Positions 1-8,092 of a stretch of 9,265 nucleotides of DNA are shown here, one piece after another. The position numbers were made by a program, and so were the translations under genes. A model generated the notes under the pieces. The model was not told the origin of the DNA and made no database searches. It was given only the letters and a program-made list of their open reading frames with translations. The number at the start of each line of letters is the position of its first letter. Position 1 is the first letter of the stretch. Location of the stretch: the NCBI GenBank assembly GCA_943324395.2, contig CALPLL020000062.1, positions 1 to 9,265 on the forward strand, given 5' to 3'. This DNA is from Rhizobium sp. Q54 (lineage in GTDB: Bacteria > Bacteroidota > Bacteroidia > Flavobacteriales > Flavobacteriaceae).

Positions 1-3000
1 AAACTGAAAAAGTATAAGTCCCTGGAGTAAGATTTGTTACTGGGTATGAGGTCGTATTACCAGTGTAAGTTTGACCGCCTGGTAATTTTGTTATAGTCCA
101 AACTCCTGAAGGTAAACCTCCAAGAATAACACTTCCTGTTGCATTAGCACAAGTTGGTTGTGTAATAGCTCCAACAGCAATTGTTGGAGTTGAAGGAACT
201 GTAGGTGCTGCATTAATTGTTACAGCTGTTGTCGCTGAATTACAAGAATTGTTATCTCTAACTGAAAAATTGTAAGTTCCAGGAGCTAGTGTGTAGGTAG
301 TAGAGGTTGATCCTGTCCCATTATAAGATCCAGGACTAATTGTCCAGTTTCCTGTGGTAGGCAATCCAGAAAATTGAATTGTTCCAACATTTGACGAGCA
401 ATTTGTTTGTGTAATATTAGCCACTGGAGCTGATGGCAATGGATTTACCGTAATTGTTACAGAACTTGTATTACTACAACCATTATTAGTTGCAGTTACT
501 GTATAAGTTGTTGTTGCAGATGGAATAAATGAAATATTATCGGTTACTGCATTATCCCACGTATAGGTATTTCCTGCAGTTCCTGTTCCTGCTAATGTTA
601 ATGATGATCCAGAACATATTGGACGATTTGTACCCGCACTTACGGTTGGTAAAGGTTTAACAGTAACAGTTGAACTTGCCGTTCCAGTACAACCATTACT
701 ATCAACTGCATTTACAGTATAAGTAGTTGTTACCGCTGGCGATACATTAATAATAGCCGTAGTAGGTCCAGATGTCCAAGCATAAGTATTTCCACCAGTA
801 GCTGTTAAAGTAGTGGGTTGATTCGCACAAACAGTACTATTAGTAGCTGACACTGAAATTGTAGGTAAACTATTGATCACAGTAGTAACTGAACTCACAT
901 TAGAACAACCTGTTGATGAATCGGTTCCTTTAATATAATAAGTACCAGAACTTGCAATCGCATTTGGACTAACTAATATTGTTGTTGCAGCAGCATTTGT
1001 AAAATAAGAATAATTTAATCCTGGAGTTGACCCAGTTGTTACCGCAGGTAAAGTTAAATCTATAGTATTTGGGGTACACGCAGCAGCTGGATTTCTAGTG
1101 ATTACTGTTGGTAACGCATTTACAGTAAAATTAGAAGTAATTGTACATCCATTAGAATTGGTATAGGTAATTGTTGTCGTTCCGGGAGAAATACCTGTTA
1201 CTAAACCTGTATTTGAAACAGATGCTATACCAGTATTAGCTGAGACCCATGGATTCAAGGTGGCCGGTGTACCAGAACCTGTCAAAGTTTTATTTCCACC
1301 TATACAAACAGATGAACTTCCAGTAACAGTAATTGTTGGTAAACTATTAACATTAACCGTTAAACTAGCAATTAACGAACAACCATTACCATCAAAACCA
1401 GTTACAGTATAAGTAGTTGTTACCGCTGGTGAAACATTAATTGTAGCCGTAGTAGGTCCTGAAGTCCAAGCATAAGTAGTTCCTCCAGTAGCTGTTAACG
1501 AAGTAGGTTGATTCGCACAAACAGGATTAATAGTAGCTGATATTGAAATTGTAGGTAAACTATTGATCACAGTGGTAACTGAACTCACATTAGAACAACC
1601 TGTTGATGAATCGGTTCCTTTTATATAAAAGGTATTAGAACTTGCAACTGAATTTGGATTAGATAATATTGTTGTTGCAGCAGCATTTGTAAAATATGAA
1701 TAAGTTAATCCTGGAGTTGATCCAGTTGTAACCACAGGTAAAGTTAAATCTACAGCATTTGGAAAACATACGGCTGCTGGATTTCTAGTAATTACTGTTG
1801 GTAACGCATTAACAACAATATTTTTAACATTAGAACAACCAATAGAATTGGTATAGGTAATACTTGCTGTTCCTGAAGAAATACCTGTTACCAAACCAGT
1901 ATTTGAAACTGTTGCTATACCATTATTAGAGGATTGCCATGCACTTAAAGAAGCTGGTGTTCCTGAACCCGTTAAAGTTAAATTACCACCAATACAAACA
2001 GATGAACTTCCAGTAACAGTAATTGTTGGTAAACTATTAACCGTAACTATTAAATTAAAAACATTGGAACAACTGTTACTATCAACACCCGTTACAGTAT
2101 AAGTAGTGGTAACTGCTGGCGATACATTAATAGTAGATGAAGTACCAAGTCCTGAACCCCAAGTGTACGTGTTTCCTCCAGTAGCTGTTAACGTAGTAGG
2201 TTGATTAGCACAAACAGGATTATTAGTAGCTGATATTGAAATTGGAGGTAAACTATTGATAACTGTTGTAACTGAACTTACATTAGAACAACCTGTAGCT
2301 GGATCGGTTCCTTTAATATAATAGGTGCCAGAACTTGCAACTGCATTTGGACTAACTAATATAGTTGTTGCAGCAGCATTTGTAAAATAAGTATACGTTA
2401 ATCCTGAAGTTGACCCGGTTGTTACTGCAGGTAAAGTTAAATCTATAGTGTTTGGAGTACAAGCAGCAGCTGGATTTCTGGTGATTAATGTTGGTAAAGC
2501 ATTTACAGTAAAATTTTTAGAAAAAGAACAACCAATTGAATTGGTATAGGTAATACTTACTGTTCCAGGAGTAATACCTGTTACCAAACCAGTATTTGAA
2601 ACTGTTGCTATACCATTATTAGTGGATTGCCAAGCATTTAAAGAAGCTGGTGTTCCTGAACCTGTTAAAGTTACATTTCCATTAATACACGTTGAAAAAT
2701 TACCAGTGTTACTAGTAATTGTTGGTAAACTATTAACATTAACTGTTAAATTGAAAAGATTGGAACAACCGTTATTATCAACACCAGTTACAGTATAAGT
2801 AGTGGTAAATGAAGGCGATACATTAATAGTGGCTGAAGTACCTAGTCCTGAAGCCCAAGTGTACGTGTTTCCTCCATTTGCTGTTAAAGTAGTGGGTTGA
2901 TTCGCACAAACAGGATTATTAGAAGCTGAGATTGAAATTGCCGGTAAACTATTAATCACCGTGGTAACTGAACTTACATTAGAACAACCTGTAGTTGGAT

Positions 3001-4633
3001 CGGTTCCTTTAATATAATAGGTACCAGAACTTGTAACTGCATTAGGATTAGCTAATGGGGTTGTTGCGCCAGCATTTGTAAAATACAAATAAGTTAATCC
3101 AGAAGTTGATCCAGTCGTTACTGCAGGTAAAGTTAAATCTATAGTATTTGGAGCACATGCGGCAGCTGGATTTCTAGTAATTAATGTTGGAGGTGCATTT
3201 ACAACAAAATTTTGAGATATTGAACATCCATTAGAATTGGTATAAGTAATACTTGTAGTTCCAGCAGCAACTCCCGTTACCGAACCAGAACTAGAAATTG
3301 AAACTATACCAGCAATTGATGATGCCCAAGCACCTGAAGCAAGCGGTGTACCTGTACCTGTTAAAGTTAAACTTCCACCAATACACGTTGATAAATTTCC
3401 TGTACTACTAGTAAATGTTGGTAAATTATTTACAATAATAGCATGAGGGATAGTATATGATATAGCGCATCCTGTATTTTGAACCGCTACTCTGTAATAG
3501 GTAGTTTGAGTTAAAACTCCTGGTTGATAAGTAGCCAAAGTATTCGTTATTGTTGTCCATGGTGCTCCTCCAGTAGTTGAAGATTCCCAATTTAAAATAA
3601 CTCCTCTATGACCCGATAATGTTAATGCAGCACTTGTACTACCAGAACAAACTGGACTATTACTAGATATAGTTCCACCTAAAGTAACTGGCACTACATC
3701 AATATTAAAACTAACAGAAGTTCCTGTACATCCCTGAAACGTTGGTATTACTGTAATAGTAGAACTTAATGTAGTAGTAGGTGTATTTGGAGTTGTAAAA
3801 GATGGAATTGGCGAAGTTGTACCTGATGAAGTACTTAATCCAATTGCAACGTTATTAGTTCCACTCCATGTAAATGAAGTTCCTGTACCCGAATTTGGTG
3901 ATGATGCCGTAAGATTTATCTGATTTACAGTACCACCAGCACAAACTGAAATATTAGAAATTGGAGTAGCTACTGGTTTAGGATTTACAGTTATTGTATA
4001 ACTTTTTGGTGTTCCTAAACAACCATTTATAGAAGGTGTTACACTAATAGTGCTTGTTATAGGCTCCGTAGTTAAATTTACAGAAGTAAATGTTGGTATT
4101 TTAGTATCCCCATTTGTAGATGAAATTAATCCAATTGCAGTATTTGAATTGGTCCAATTAAAAGTAAGTCCTGTTGAAGTTGTAGGAGTTGCAGGTGTTC
4201 CAGCAAGATTGATTTGGGGAACGGTAAATCCAGCACAATAGGTCAAACTAGATAATGAAGTAGTAATTGTAGGTTGAATATAATTAAATAAAATTGCTGA
4301 GGCAACTCCATCTACTGAAAAATACCCTGAAGTAACTCCACACGGAACAGTTACTTTTATTTCTGTAGCTGAAACAAATTGAATATTTGCAGAAGGAATT
4401 GAAACCGTTCCTAAGGTCACAACTGAAGTAGCAGTAAAACCTGTTCCAGAAATGGTTACGACAGTTCCAGCATGACCTGTAGTAGGTGTAATTGGATCAA
4501 CTGTTGCTAATTTTATTTTGACTTTTTCAATCGAAATTGAATGGTTTGAATCAATATTGTTTGAAAAAAAAGTACTAGTTATTAACAAAAATGTCGCTAC
4601 TAATGTTACCTTAATTGTATTTAATATCTTCAT
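1..4633 (-). CDS. Giant secreted modular Ig/PKD-like adhesin (3' end missing)
   Basis: This frame is open from ATG at 4633 to the left edge (1544 complete codons, no in-frame stop), so the C-terminus is missing. Residues 1-24 look like a signal peptide (MKILNTIKVT, then a hydrophobic stretch). Residues ~45-120 form an IPT/TIG domain. Residues ~122-220 and ~221-316 are two PKD-like domains (NSNTAIGL and NNVAIGL signatures). Residues ~317-405 are an Ig-like domain (VCSGSTS, LSGHRG, TTYYRV). Residues 406-1329 are four tandem units, each made of a Big_2-like module (TGLVTGISPGT type), a module with GTYYIKGTD, and a module with VCANQPT and TTTYTVTG. Residues 1330-1400 are one more Ig-like module. 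Two SprB-like modules (APGTYNFSV, TPGTYTFSV) follow to the edge. The protein is rich in Thr, Ser and Asn, with paired cysteines per module. Family knowledge suggests a cell-surface adhesin or gliding-associated protein exported by type IX secretion; the sorting domain is not visible, so this is inference. No Shine-Dalgarno precedes the start, as is usual in this phylum. The specific ligand is unknown. Confidence 0.9.
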   Translation of the reverse strand, partial: MKILNTIKVTLVATFLLITSTFFSNNIDSNHSISIEKVKIKLATVDPITPTTGHAGTVVTISGTGFTATSVVTLGTVSIPSANIQFVSATEIKVTVPCGVTSGYFSVDGVASAILFNYIQPTITTSLSSLTYCAGFTVPQINLAGTPATPTTSTGLTFNWTNSNTAIGLISSTNGDTKIPTFTSVNLTTEPITSTISVTPSINGCLGTPKSYTITVNPKPVATPISNISVCAGGTVNQINLTASSPNSGTGTSFTWSGTNNVAIGLSTSSGTTSPIPSFTTPNTPTTTLSSTITVIPTFQGCTGTSVSFNIDVVPVTLGGTISSNSPVCSGSTSAALTLSGHRGVILNWESSTTGGAPWTTITNTLATYQPGVLTQTTYYRVAVQNTGCAISYTIPHAIIVNNLPTFTSSTGNLSTCIGGSLTLTGTGTPLASGAWASSIAGIVSISSSGSVTGVAAGTTSITYTNSNGCSISQNFVVNAPPTLITRNPAAACAPNTIDLTLPAVTTGSTSGLTYLYFTNAGATTPLANPNAVTSSGTYYIKGTDPTTGCSNVSSVTTVINSLPAISISASNNPVCANQPTTLTANGGNTYTWASGLGTSATINVSPSFTTTYTVTGVDNNGCSNLFNLTVNVNSLPTITSNTGNFSTCINGNVTLTGSGTPASLNAWQSTNNGIATVSNTGLVTGITPGTVSITYTNSIGCSFSKNFTVNALPTLITRNPAAACTPNTIDLTLPAVTTGSTSGLTYTYFTNAAATTILVSPNAVASSGTYYIKGTDPATGCSNVSSVTTVINSLPPISISATNNPVCANQPTTLTATGGNTYTWGSGLGTSSTINVSPAVTTTYTVTGVDSNSCSNVFNLIVTVNSLPTITVTGSSSVCIGGNLTLTGSGTPASLSAWQSSNNGIATVSNTGLVTGISSGTASITYTNSIGCSNVKNIVVNALPTVITRNPAAVCFPNAVDLTLPVVTTGSTPGLTYSYFTNAAATTILSNPNSVASSNTFYIKGTDSSTGCSNVSSVTTVINSLPTISISATINPVCANQPTSLTATGGTTYAWTSGPTTATINVSPAVTTTYTVTGFDGNGCSLIASLTVNVNSLPTITVTGSSSVCIGGNKTLTGSGTPATLNPWVSANTGIASVSNTGLVTGISPGTTTITYTNSNGCTITSNFTVNALPTVITRNPAAACTPNTIDLTLPAVTTGSTPGLNYSYFTNAAATTILVSPNAIASSGTYYIKGTDSSTGCSNVSSVTTVINSLPTISVSATNSTVCANQPTTLTATGGNTYAWTSGPTTAIINVSPAVTTTYTVNAVDSNGCTGTASSTVTVKPLPTVSAGTNRPICSGSSLTLAGTGTAGNTYTWDNAVTDNISFIPSATTTYTVTATNNGCSNTSSVTITVNPLPSAPVANITQTNCSSNVGTIQFSGLPTTGNWTISPGSYNGTGSTSTTYTLAPGTYNFSVRDNNSCNSATTAVTINAAPTVPSTPTIAVGAITQPTCANATGSVILGGLPSGVWTITKLPGGQTYTGNTTSYPVTNLTPGTYTFSV
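647..1336 (-). repeat. Tandem adhesin unit 4 (230 aa)
   Basis: Fourth and last full copy (residues 1100-1329), ending at a KPLP linker. Module order is unchanged. After it the array breaks into a single Ig-like module resembling the third module of the unit (residues 1330-1400), then SprB-like modules. Confidence 0.9.
1337..2026 (-). repeat. Tandem adhesin unit 3 (230 aa)
   Basis: Third copy (residues 870-1099). The third module has the shorter SGPTTATINV form shared with unit 4. Positions 1544-1621 match 854-931 of unit 4 at 77 of 78 bases, while 1880-1929 match 2573-2622 of unit 2 exactly. Confidence 0.9.
2027..2722 (-). repeat. Tandem adhesin unit 2 (232 aa)
   Basis: Second copy (residues 638-869), with the same three-module order. 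The third module has the two-residue-longer GLGTS form like unit 1. The Big_2-like module instead resembles unit 3 (NNGIATVSNTGLVTGI) and shares a 50-nt identical run with it at 2573-2622. Confidence 0.9.
2723..3418 (-). repeat. Tandem adhesin unit 1 (232 aa)
   Basis: First of four in-frame tandem copies in the adhesin (residues 406-637), bounded by NNLP and NSLP linkers. It contains the Big_2-like module, the ITRNPAAAC/GTYYIKGTD module and the VCANQPT module. Its Big_2-like module is the most divergent of the four (GIVSISSSGSVTGVAAGT). Its third module carries the GLGTS form shared with unit 2. Confidence 0.9.
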
Positions 4634-4657
4634 AATGAGGGATTTATGATATTTTAG

Positions 4658-4681
4658 CAAATATATTACAAAACAAAAATA
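4658..4681 (-). promoter_or_regulatory. Likely adhesin promoter with two TAnnTTTG elements
   Basis: Read on the minus strand, 4665-4658 is TATATTTG and 4681-4674 is TATTTTTG. Both fit the Bacteroidota -7 consensus TAnnTTTG. They lie 25 and 41 nt from the ATG, giving a short leader in either case. A TTG that could serve as a -33 element lies at 4707-4705, 23 nt upstream of the distal element; none is well placed for the proximal one. Which is used cannot be decided from sequence. Confidence 0.5.
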
Positions 4682-4757
4682 CATAAATATTTGTTAATAA
4701 CTAACAATTTTTATTTTTCAATGTTAAATAATAATCAATATTGGTCTAATGTTACAT

Positions 4758-4788
4758 AAAAAAAGCCCGACTATCTAAGTCGAGCTTT
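4758..4788 (-). terminator. Rho-independent terminator of ccsBA
   Basis: On the minus strand an 11-bp stem (AAAGCTCGACT pairing with AGTCGGGCTTT, one U-G wobble) closes a 5-base loop at 4777-4773. A run of seven T follows on the minus strand (4764-4758, overlapping the end of the stem). It lies 26 nt past the ccsBA stop codon. The plus-strand side lacks a T-run, so it acts on minus-strand transcripts. It separates ccsBA from the downstream adhesin gene. Confidence 0.85.
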
Positions 4789-4813
4789 CCTGTTTTATAA
4801 GGTGATAAATTCT

Positions 4814-7800
4814 TTATTTATAGTACTTTTTGTATTTAGGATAAGTAATTAATCCAATAATTGAAATTGCTAATAATGATTGCCAAATCCAATCTAAAGA
4901 AGTTGCCTCACCACTTGCGTAAGAATGCAATCCTACCAAGTGAAAATTGACCCCATAATACGTGAATAATATAGATACGAAGGCAAACATACTCATCAAA
5001 TTAAAAACCCATTTTCCTCGGAACATTGGCACAAAACGGGAATGTATTACAAACGCATAAATCATAATACTTATTAAAGCCCATGTTTCTTTTGGGTCCC
5101 AACCCCAATATCGACCCCAACTTTCATTGGCCCACTGACCTCCTAAAAAATTTCCTATGGTTAACATGATTAAACCAATAGTTAAAGCCATTTCATTGAT
5201 ATAAGTGATCTCTTTTATATTTAAAGCCATTACTTCTTTATTCTTTTCATTAGTAAAGAAAATTAACAATAAAGAAACAAATCCTAAAATCATTCCTAGT
5301 GCAAATGGTCCATAACTAGCAACAATAACTGCCACGTGAATCATTAACCAATATGAATTTAAAACTGGCTGTAAATTTGCAATATCTGGATCAATCCAAT
5401 TCATATAGGCAGCCATCAAAATCATAGAAGCCACAAATGCTGATGATGCAACTGTTAACTTAGATTTTCTATCGAATGCCAATCCGAAAAACATGGTTGC
5501 CCAAGCTACATAAATTATAGATTCGTATGCATTACTCCATGGCGCATGCCCTGAAATATACCATCTTGCAATTAATCCTAATGTGTGTAAACCAAATAAA
5601 ATTCCAACAATAATGTGCATTACATTTACAGAAATACGAGTAAATTTATTGTCTTTAAATATTCTTATAATAGTAAATAACAACATTAAAAATCCTGCCA
5701 TCATATATAAATAAAACAACTTTTTGAAAATATCGTATTTGTTGTAAATAATTTCAGCAGTGATTTTATCTTCAGAAGGCATCACTTGAACTCCAAATTT
5801 TCGTTGGTATTTTTTAATCCCAGTTAAATAAAAATCTACATCTTTATAGTTATTTGAAAGGGCAGCATTTTGTAGAGAATTAATATAAAGAGGAACTATT
5901 TGAGAGGCAAAAATAGAATCCATTCCTTTTAAACCAGCATGACTTAACTCTAAGTGAGAAACCCATTTATTATTTTCATCTTTAGGGATTGGAAAAATCT
6001 TAAGAATGCTTCCCGATGTGGCTTGATTTAATAAATTGACTTTTTTATCTGTTTCAACAAAATCTTTCTCAAAATTATTTGGATTTGCCGATTTATACGC
6101 TTCATCTAAATAAGGTGATAATTTATAATTTCCTGTTTTATCAAAAAAAGCAATAAAAGGAGCATATTGAGCTGTCTTTTCTATACCAATTATTTTTCTA
6201 ATACTGTCATTACCAGATTTAATATAGATCAACGGGATTTCATACCAAGCCGTCGGAAACTGTGTCATTGAAAGAAATACCTGATCAGAATTCATTCCGT
6301 TATAAGTATCTTTATGACTTACTTTTCGCAACAATTCAGATGAAAATGTATTTAATGGTTTCATTCTTCCGCCTGCATCTTGAATCACCAATCTTCCAAA
6401 TTTTGCCGCATGAGCTTCTGAAACTTTGAACTTTAAAAGTAAAGAATCTATTTGTTTTACTGTTAAATTCTCTTTTTGATGCTGTGAATACGAATTGAAA
6501 CTTAATAGCAATAATAGTATTGTAATCAACTTTGATTTTTTCGATTTTACCACTTCTAATTTTCTTTTTAAATCAGCAAAACGAGAATGTTTAGTGAACA
6601 TAATTGCCATCAATCCAAAAAACAACATGAAATATCCAATATAGGTAATCAAAGTTCCCCAAAAATCGTGATTTACAGAAAGAATTGTCCCTTTCTCATC
6701 TGGATCAAATGAAGATTGGAAAAAACGATATCCCTGATGGTCCAAAATGTGATTCATGTAAATTTTAGCATCAAATTTTGATTTAGAATCTTGAACAGTT
6801 ACATCACTTTCAAAAGCGGAATAACTTTTCTCAGTTCCAGGATATTTCAAGGCTTTAAAATCGTTCAGTTTTATATTAAAAGGCAAGGAATAGGCTTTGC
6901 TACCAAAGAAAAAAGTATATTCTATTTTTCCAATTTTCACTACCTTGGACTCCCCTACTGATCCTTTTGTACCCAATAAAGTTACTTCTTTATTTTGACC
7001 CTCGGCTTGTAAATTCAATACCAAAGCATCCTCATGAGTTTTAGCTTTATAATCATTTTTTGCAATGTAAGTAATAGAACCTTTGGCTGCTGGATCTGGA
7101 AAAACAAATTGAGATCCACCTACATTGTATAGAGAACGCATCATTAACGTCTGAACAGAATCTTTAGTAACCGTTCCTTTAAATTTATCTGCCATTCGCA
7201 TAAACTGACCTTCAAATGGAGTTTGAATTGTTGATGAGTTTGCATTAATTGTAATATTGGTAGCTCCTTTTACAAATTTATTCAAAGAGAAAAGCATATT
7301 GTGAATGTTCTGAACTTCGCCTTCTTTCAAATAATGCTCGTGACGAGTTCCATCACCAGACTCAACCATTTTAAAATACAAATCTCCTTTTGGATCTGGC
7401 TTAATAGTTTTGGTGGCACCCAATAAATAATTTTTATAAGAAATCTCAAATGGAGTGTTGGCAAAATTATTTGAAATGCTGAAATTATTGTTAGCAACAG
7501 GAGATAACAATAAAGATTTTTCAAAAACGCGTCTTCTCATTTGACCTTCATAATCACCATCTACAAAAACTGTTAAAAACATTTTATCAGAATAAAATTG
7601 GTTTTCAGCGGCGCCTTCACGAATTGGCATCACACCTTCATAACTTATGTAACGTGTAATAAATGCTCCGGAAAGAGTGAAAATAAAAGAAATATGAAGT
7701 AATAAAGTTGCCCATTTTTCTTTACGTAAAAGTTGGTATCTTTTTATATTTCCTGCAAAATTAATTAAGAAAAATCCCATGATAGCTTCAAACCACCAGG

Positions 7801-7942
7801 CATTGTAAATCCAAATTCGAGCGGTATCTGTATTGTATTTGCTTTCTATAAAAGACCCACAAATCATAGCTATTGCAAATGACAAAAATAAAAATGCCAT
7901 TAATCGCGTAGAAAACAAAAAAGAAAGTATTTTTTTATCCAT
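4814..7942 (-). CDS. ccsBA: CcsBA-type cytochrome c heme lyase (fused ResB/CcsB and CcsA)
   Basis: A system II cytochrome c assembly protein of 1042 residues. It is an inner-membrane protein that carries heme to the periplasm and attaches it to CxxCH sites of apocytochromes c. The N-terminal CcsB/ResB part has membrane segments at ~11-31, 48-65 and 78-96, a large periplasmic region, and a fourth segment at ~428-449. A Lys/Arg-rich loop (451-471) leads into a hydrophobic stretch (472-485) that looks like a signal peptide, then a ~250-residue periplasmic region (QDAGGRMKPL at 521-530). The CcsA part begins near 741 and has about eight more membrane segments. The WWD heme-handling motif is at 937-954 (WGRYWGWDPKETW). 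By comparison with the Helicobacter CcsBA family, H83 and H967 should be the membrane heme ligands, and H869 and H1006 the periplasmic histidines flanking WWD. The H967-H1006 spacing is 39, as I recall it for that family. The ATG at 7942 fits the first membrane segment. A terminator follows the stop codon. Confidence 0.95.
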   Translation of the reverse strand: MDKKILSFLFSTRLMAFLFLSFAIAMICGSFIESKYNTDTARIWIYNAWWFEAIMGFFLINFAGNIKRYQLLRKEKWATLLLHISFIFTLSGAFITRYISYEGVMPIREGAAENQFYSDKMFLTVFVDGDYEGQMRRRVFEKSLLLSPVANNNFSISNNFANTPFEISYKNYLLGATKTIKPDPKGDLYFKMVESGDGTRHEHYLKEGEVQNIHNMLFSLNKFVKGATNITINANSSTIQTPFEGQFMRMADKFKGTVTKDSVQTLMMRSLYNVGGSQFVFPDPAAKGSITYIAKNDYKAKTHEDALVLNLQAEGQNKEVTLLGTKGSVGESKVVKIGKIEYTFFFGSKAYSLPFNIKLNDFKALKYPGTEKSYSAFESDVTVQDSKSKFDAKIYMNHILDHQGYRFFQSSFDPDEKGTILSVNHDFWGTLITYIGYFMLFFGLMAIMFTKHSRFADLKRKLEVVKSKKSKLITILLLLLSFNSYSQHQKENLTVKQIDSLLLKFKVSEAHAAKFGRLVIQDAGGRMKPLNTFSSELLRKVSHKDTYNGMNSDQVFLSMTQFPTAWYEIPLIYIKSGNDSIRKIIGIEKTAQYAPFIAFFDKTGNYKLSPYLDEAYKSANPNNFEKDFVETDKKVNLLNQATSGSILKIFPIPKDENNKWVSHLELSHAGLKGMDSIFASQIVPLYINSLQNAALSNNYKDVDFYLTGIKKYQRKFGVQVMPSEDKITAEIIYNKYDIFKKLFYLYMMAGFLMLLFTIIRIFKDNKFTRISVNVMHIIVGILFGLHTLGLIARWYISGHAPWSNAYESIIYVAWATMFFGLAFDRKSKLTVASSAFVASMILMAAYMNWIDPDIANLQPVLNSYWLMIHVAVIVASYGPFALGMILGFVSLLLIFFTNEKNKEVMALNIKEITYINEMALTIGLIMLTIGNFLGGQWANESWGRYWGWDPKETWALISIMIYAFVIHSRFVPMFRGKWVFNLMSMFAFVSILFTYYGVNFHLVGLHSYASGEATSLDWIWQSLLAISIIGLITYPKYKKYYK

Positions 7943-8092
7943 TATTTAGGTGATTCTATTTCAAAAGTGGTACAAAAGTAATTCAAATTTGTTAAATTAT
8001 GAGTTATGAATCGGTATTTAAGAATTTTTTAAGTGATGTTTTTTAAATTATGAAATACGATGTAGTTAAAAAAAAATCAATAATTTAGCAAA
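7943..8092. other. Divergent intergenic region between ccsBA and the DUF2520 gene
   Basis: This 150-bp, very AT-rich spacer must hold the promoters for both directions. Besides the minus-strand element at 7980-7973, the plus strand has only a one-mismatch TAnnTTTG candidate, TAATTTAG at 8081-8088. That one sits so close to the ATG at 8093 that transcripts from it would be almost leaderless. No operator palindrome, riboswitch or small gene is evident. Confidence 0.5.
7973..7980 (-). promoter_or_regulatory. ccsBA: Likely ccsBA -7 promoter element
   Basis: On the minus strand 7980-7973 reads TACTTTTG, a full match to the Bacteroidota TAnnTTTG element, 31 nt from the ccsBA ATG. No clear TTG -33 element is seen at the usual distance, so the call rests on the -7 match and its position alone. 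Confidence 0.45.

Noticed and set aside
647..3418. Regularly spaced repeats suggesting a CRISPR array or non-coding satellite
   Set aside because: The period is ~693 bp, always a multiple of three, and the reading frame is intact with protein-level conservation; these are coding tandem domains.
4050..4241. Plus-strand open frame of 63 codons
   Set aside because: It lies entirely opposite the adhesin reading frame, in a repetitive Val/Thr-rich region, and its product resembles no known family; it is a shadow of the minus-strand gene.
1..4633. Possible frameshift or pseudogene in the left part, because no closed gene is present there
   Set aside because: Reading the minus frame line by line shows no in-frame stop from 4633 to position 2; the gene is simply cut by the window edge.
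4758..4788. Hairpin as a bidirectional terminator
   Set aside because: Only the minus strand has a T-run after the stem, and no plus-strand gene ends nearby.
7327..7524. Minus-strand open frame of 65 codons inside ccsBA
   Set aside because: It is out of frame within the well-supported ccsBA coding sequence and has no features of its own.
8081..8088. TAATTTAG as the promoter of the DUF2520 gene
   Set aside because: It has one mismatch to TAnnTTTG, no -33 partner, and a position that would give an almost leaderless transcript; too weak to call as a promoter.
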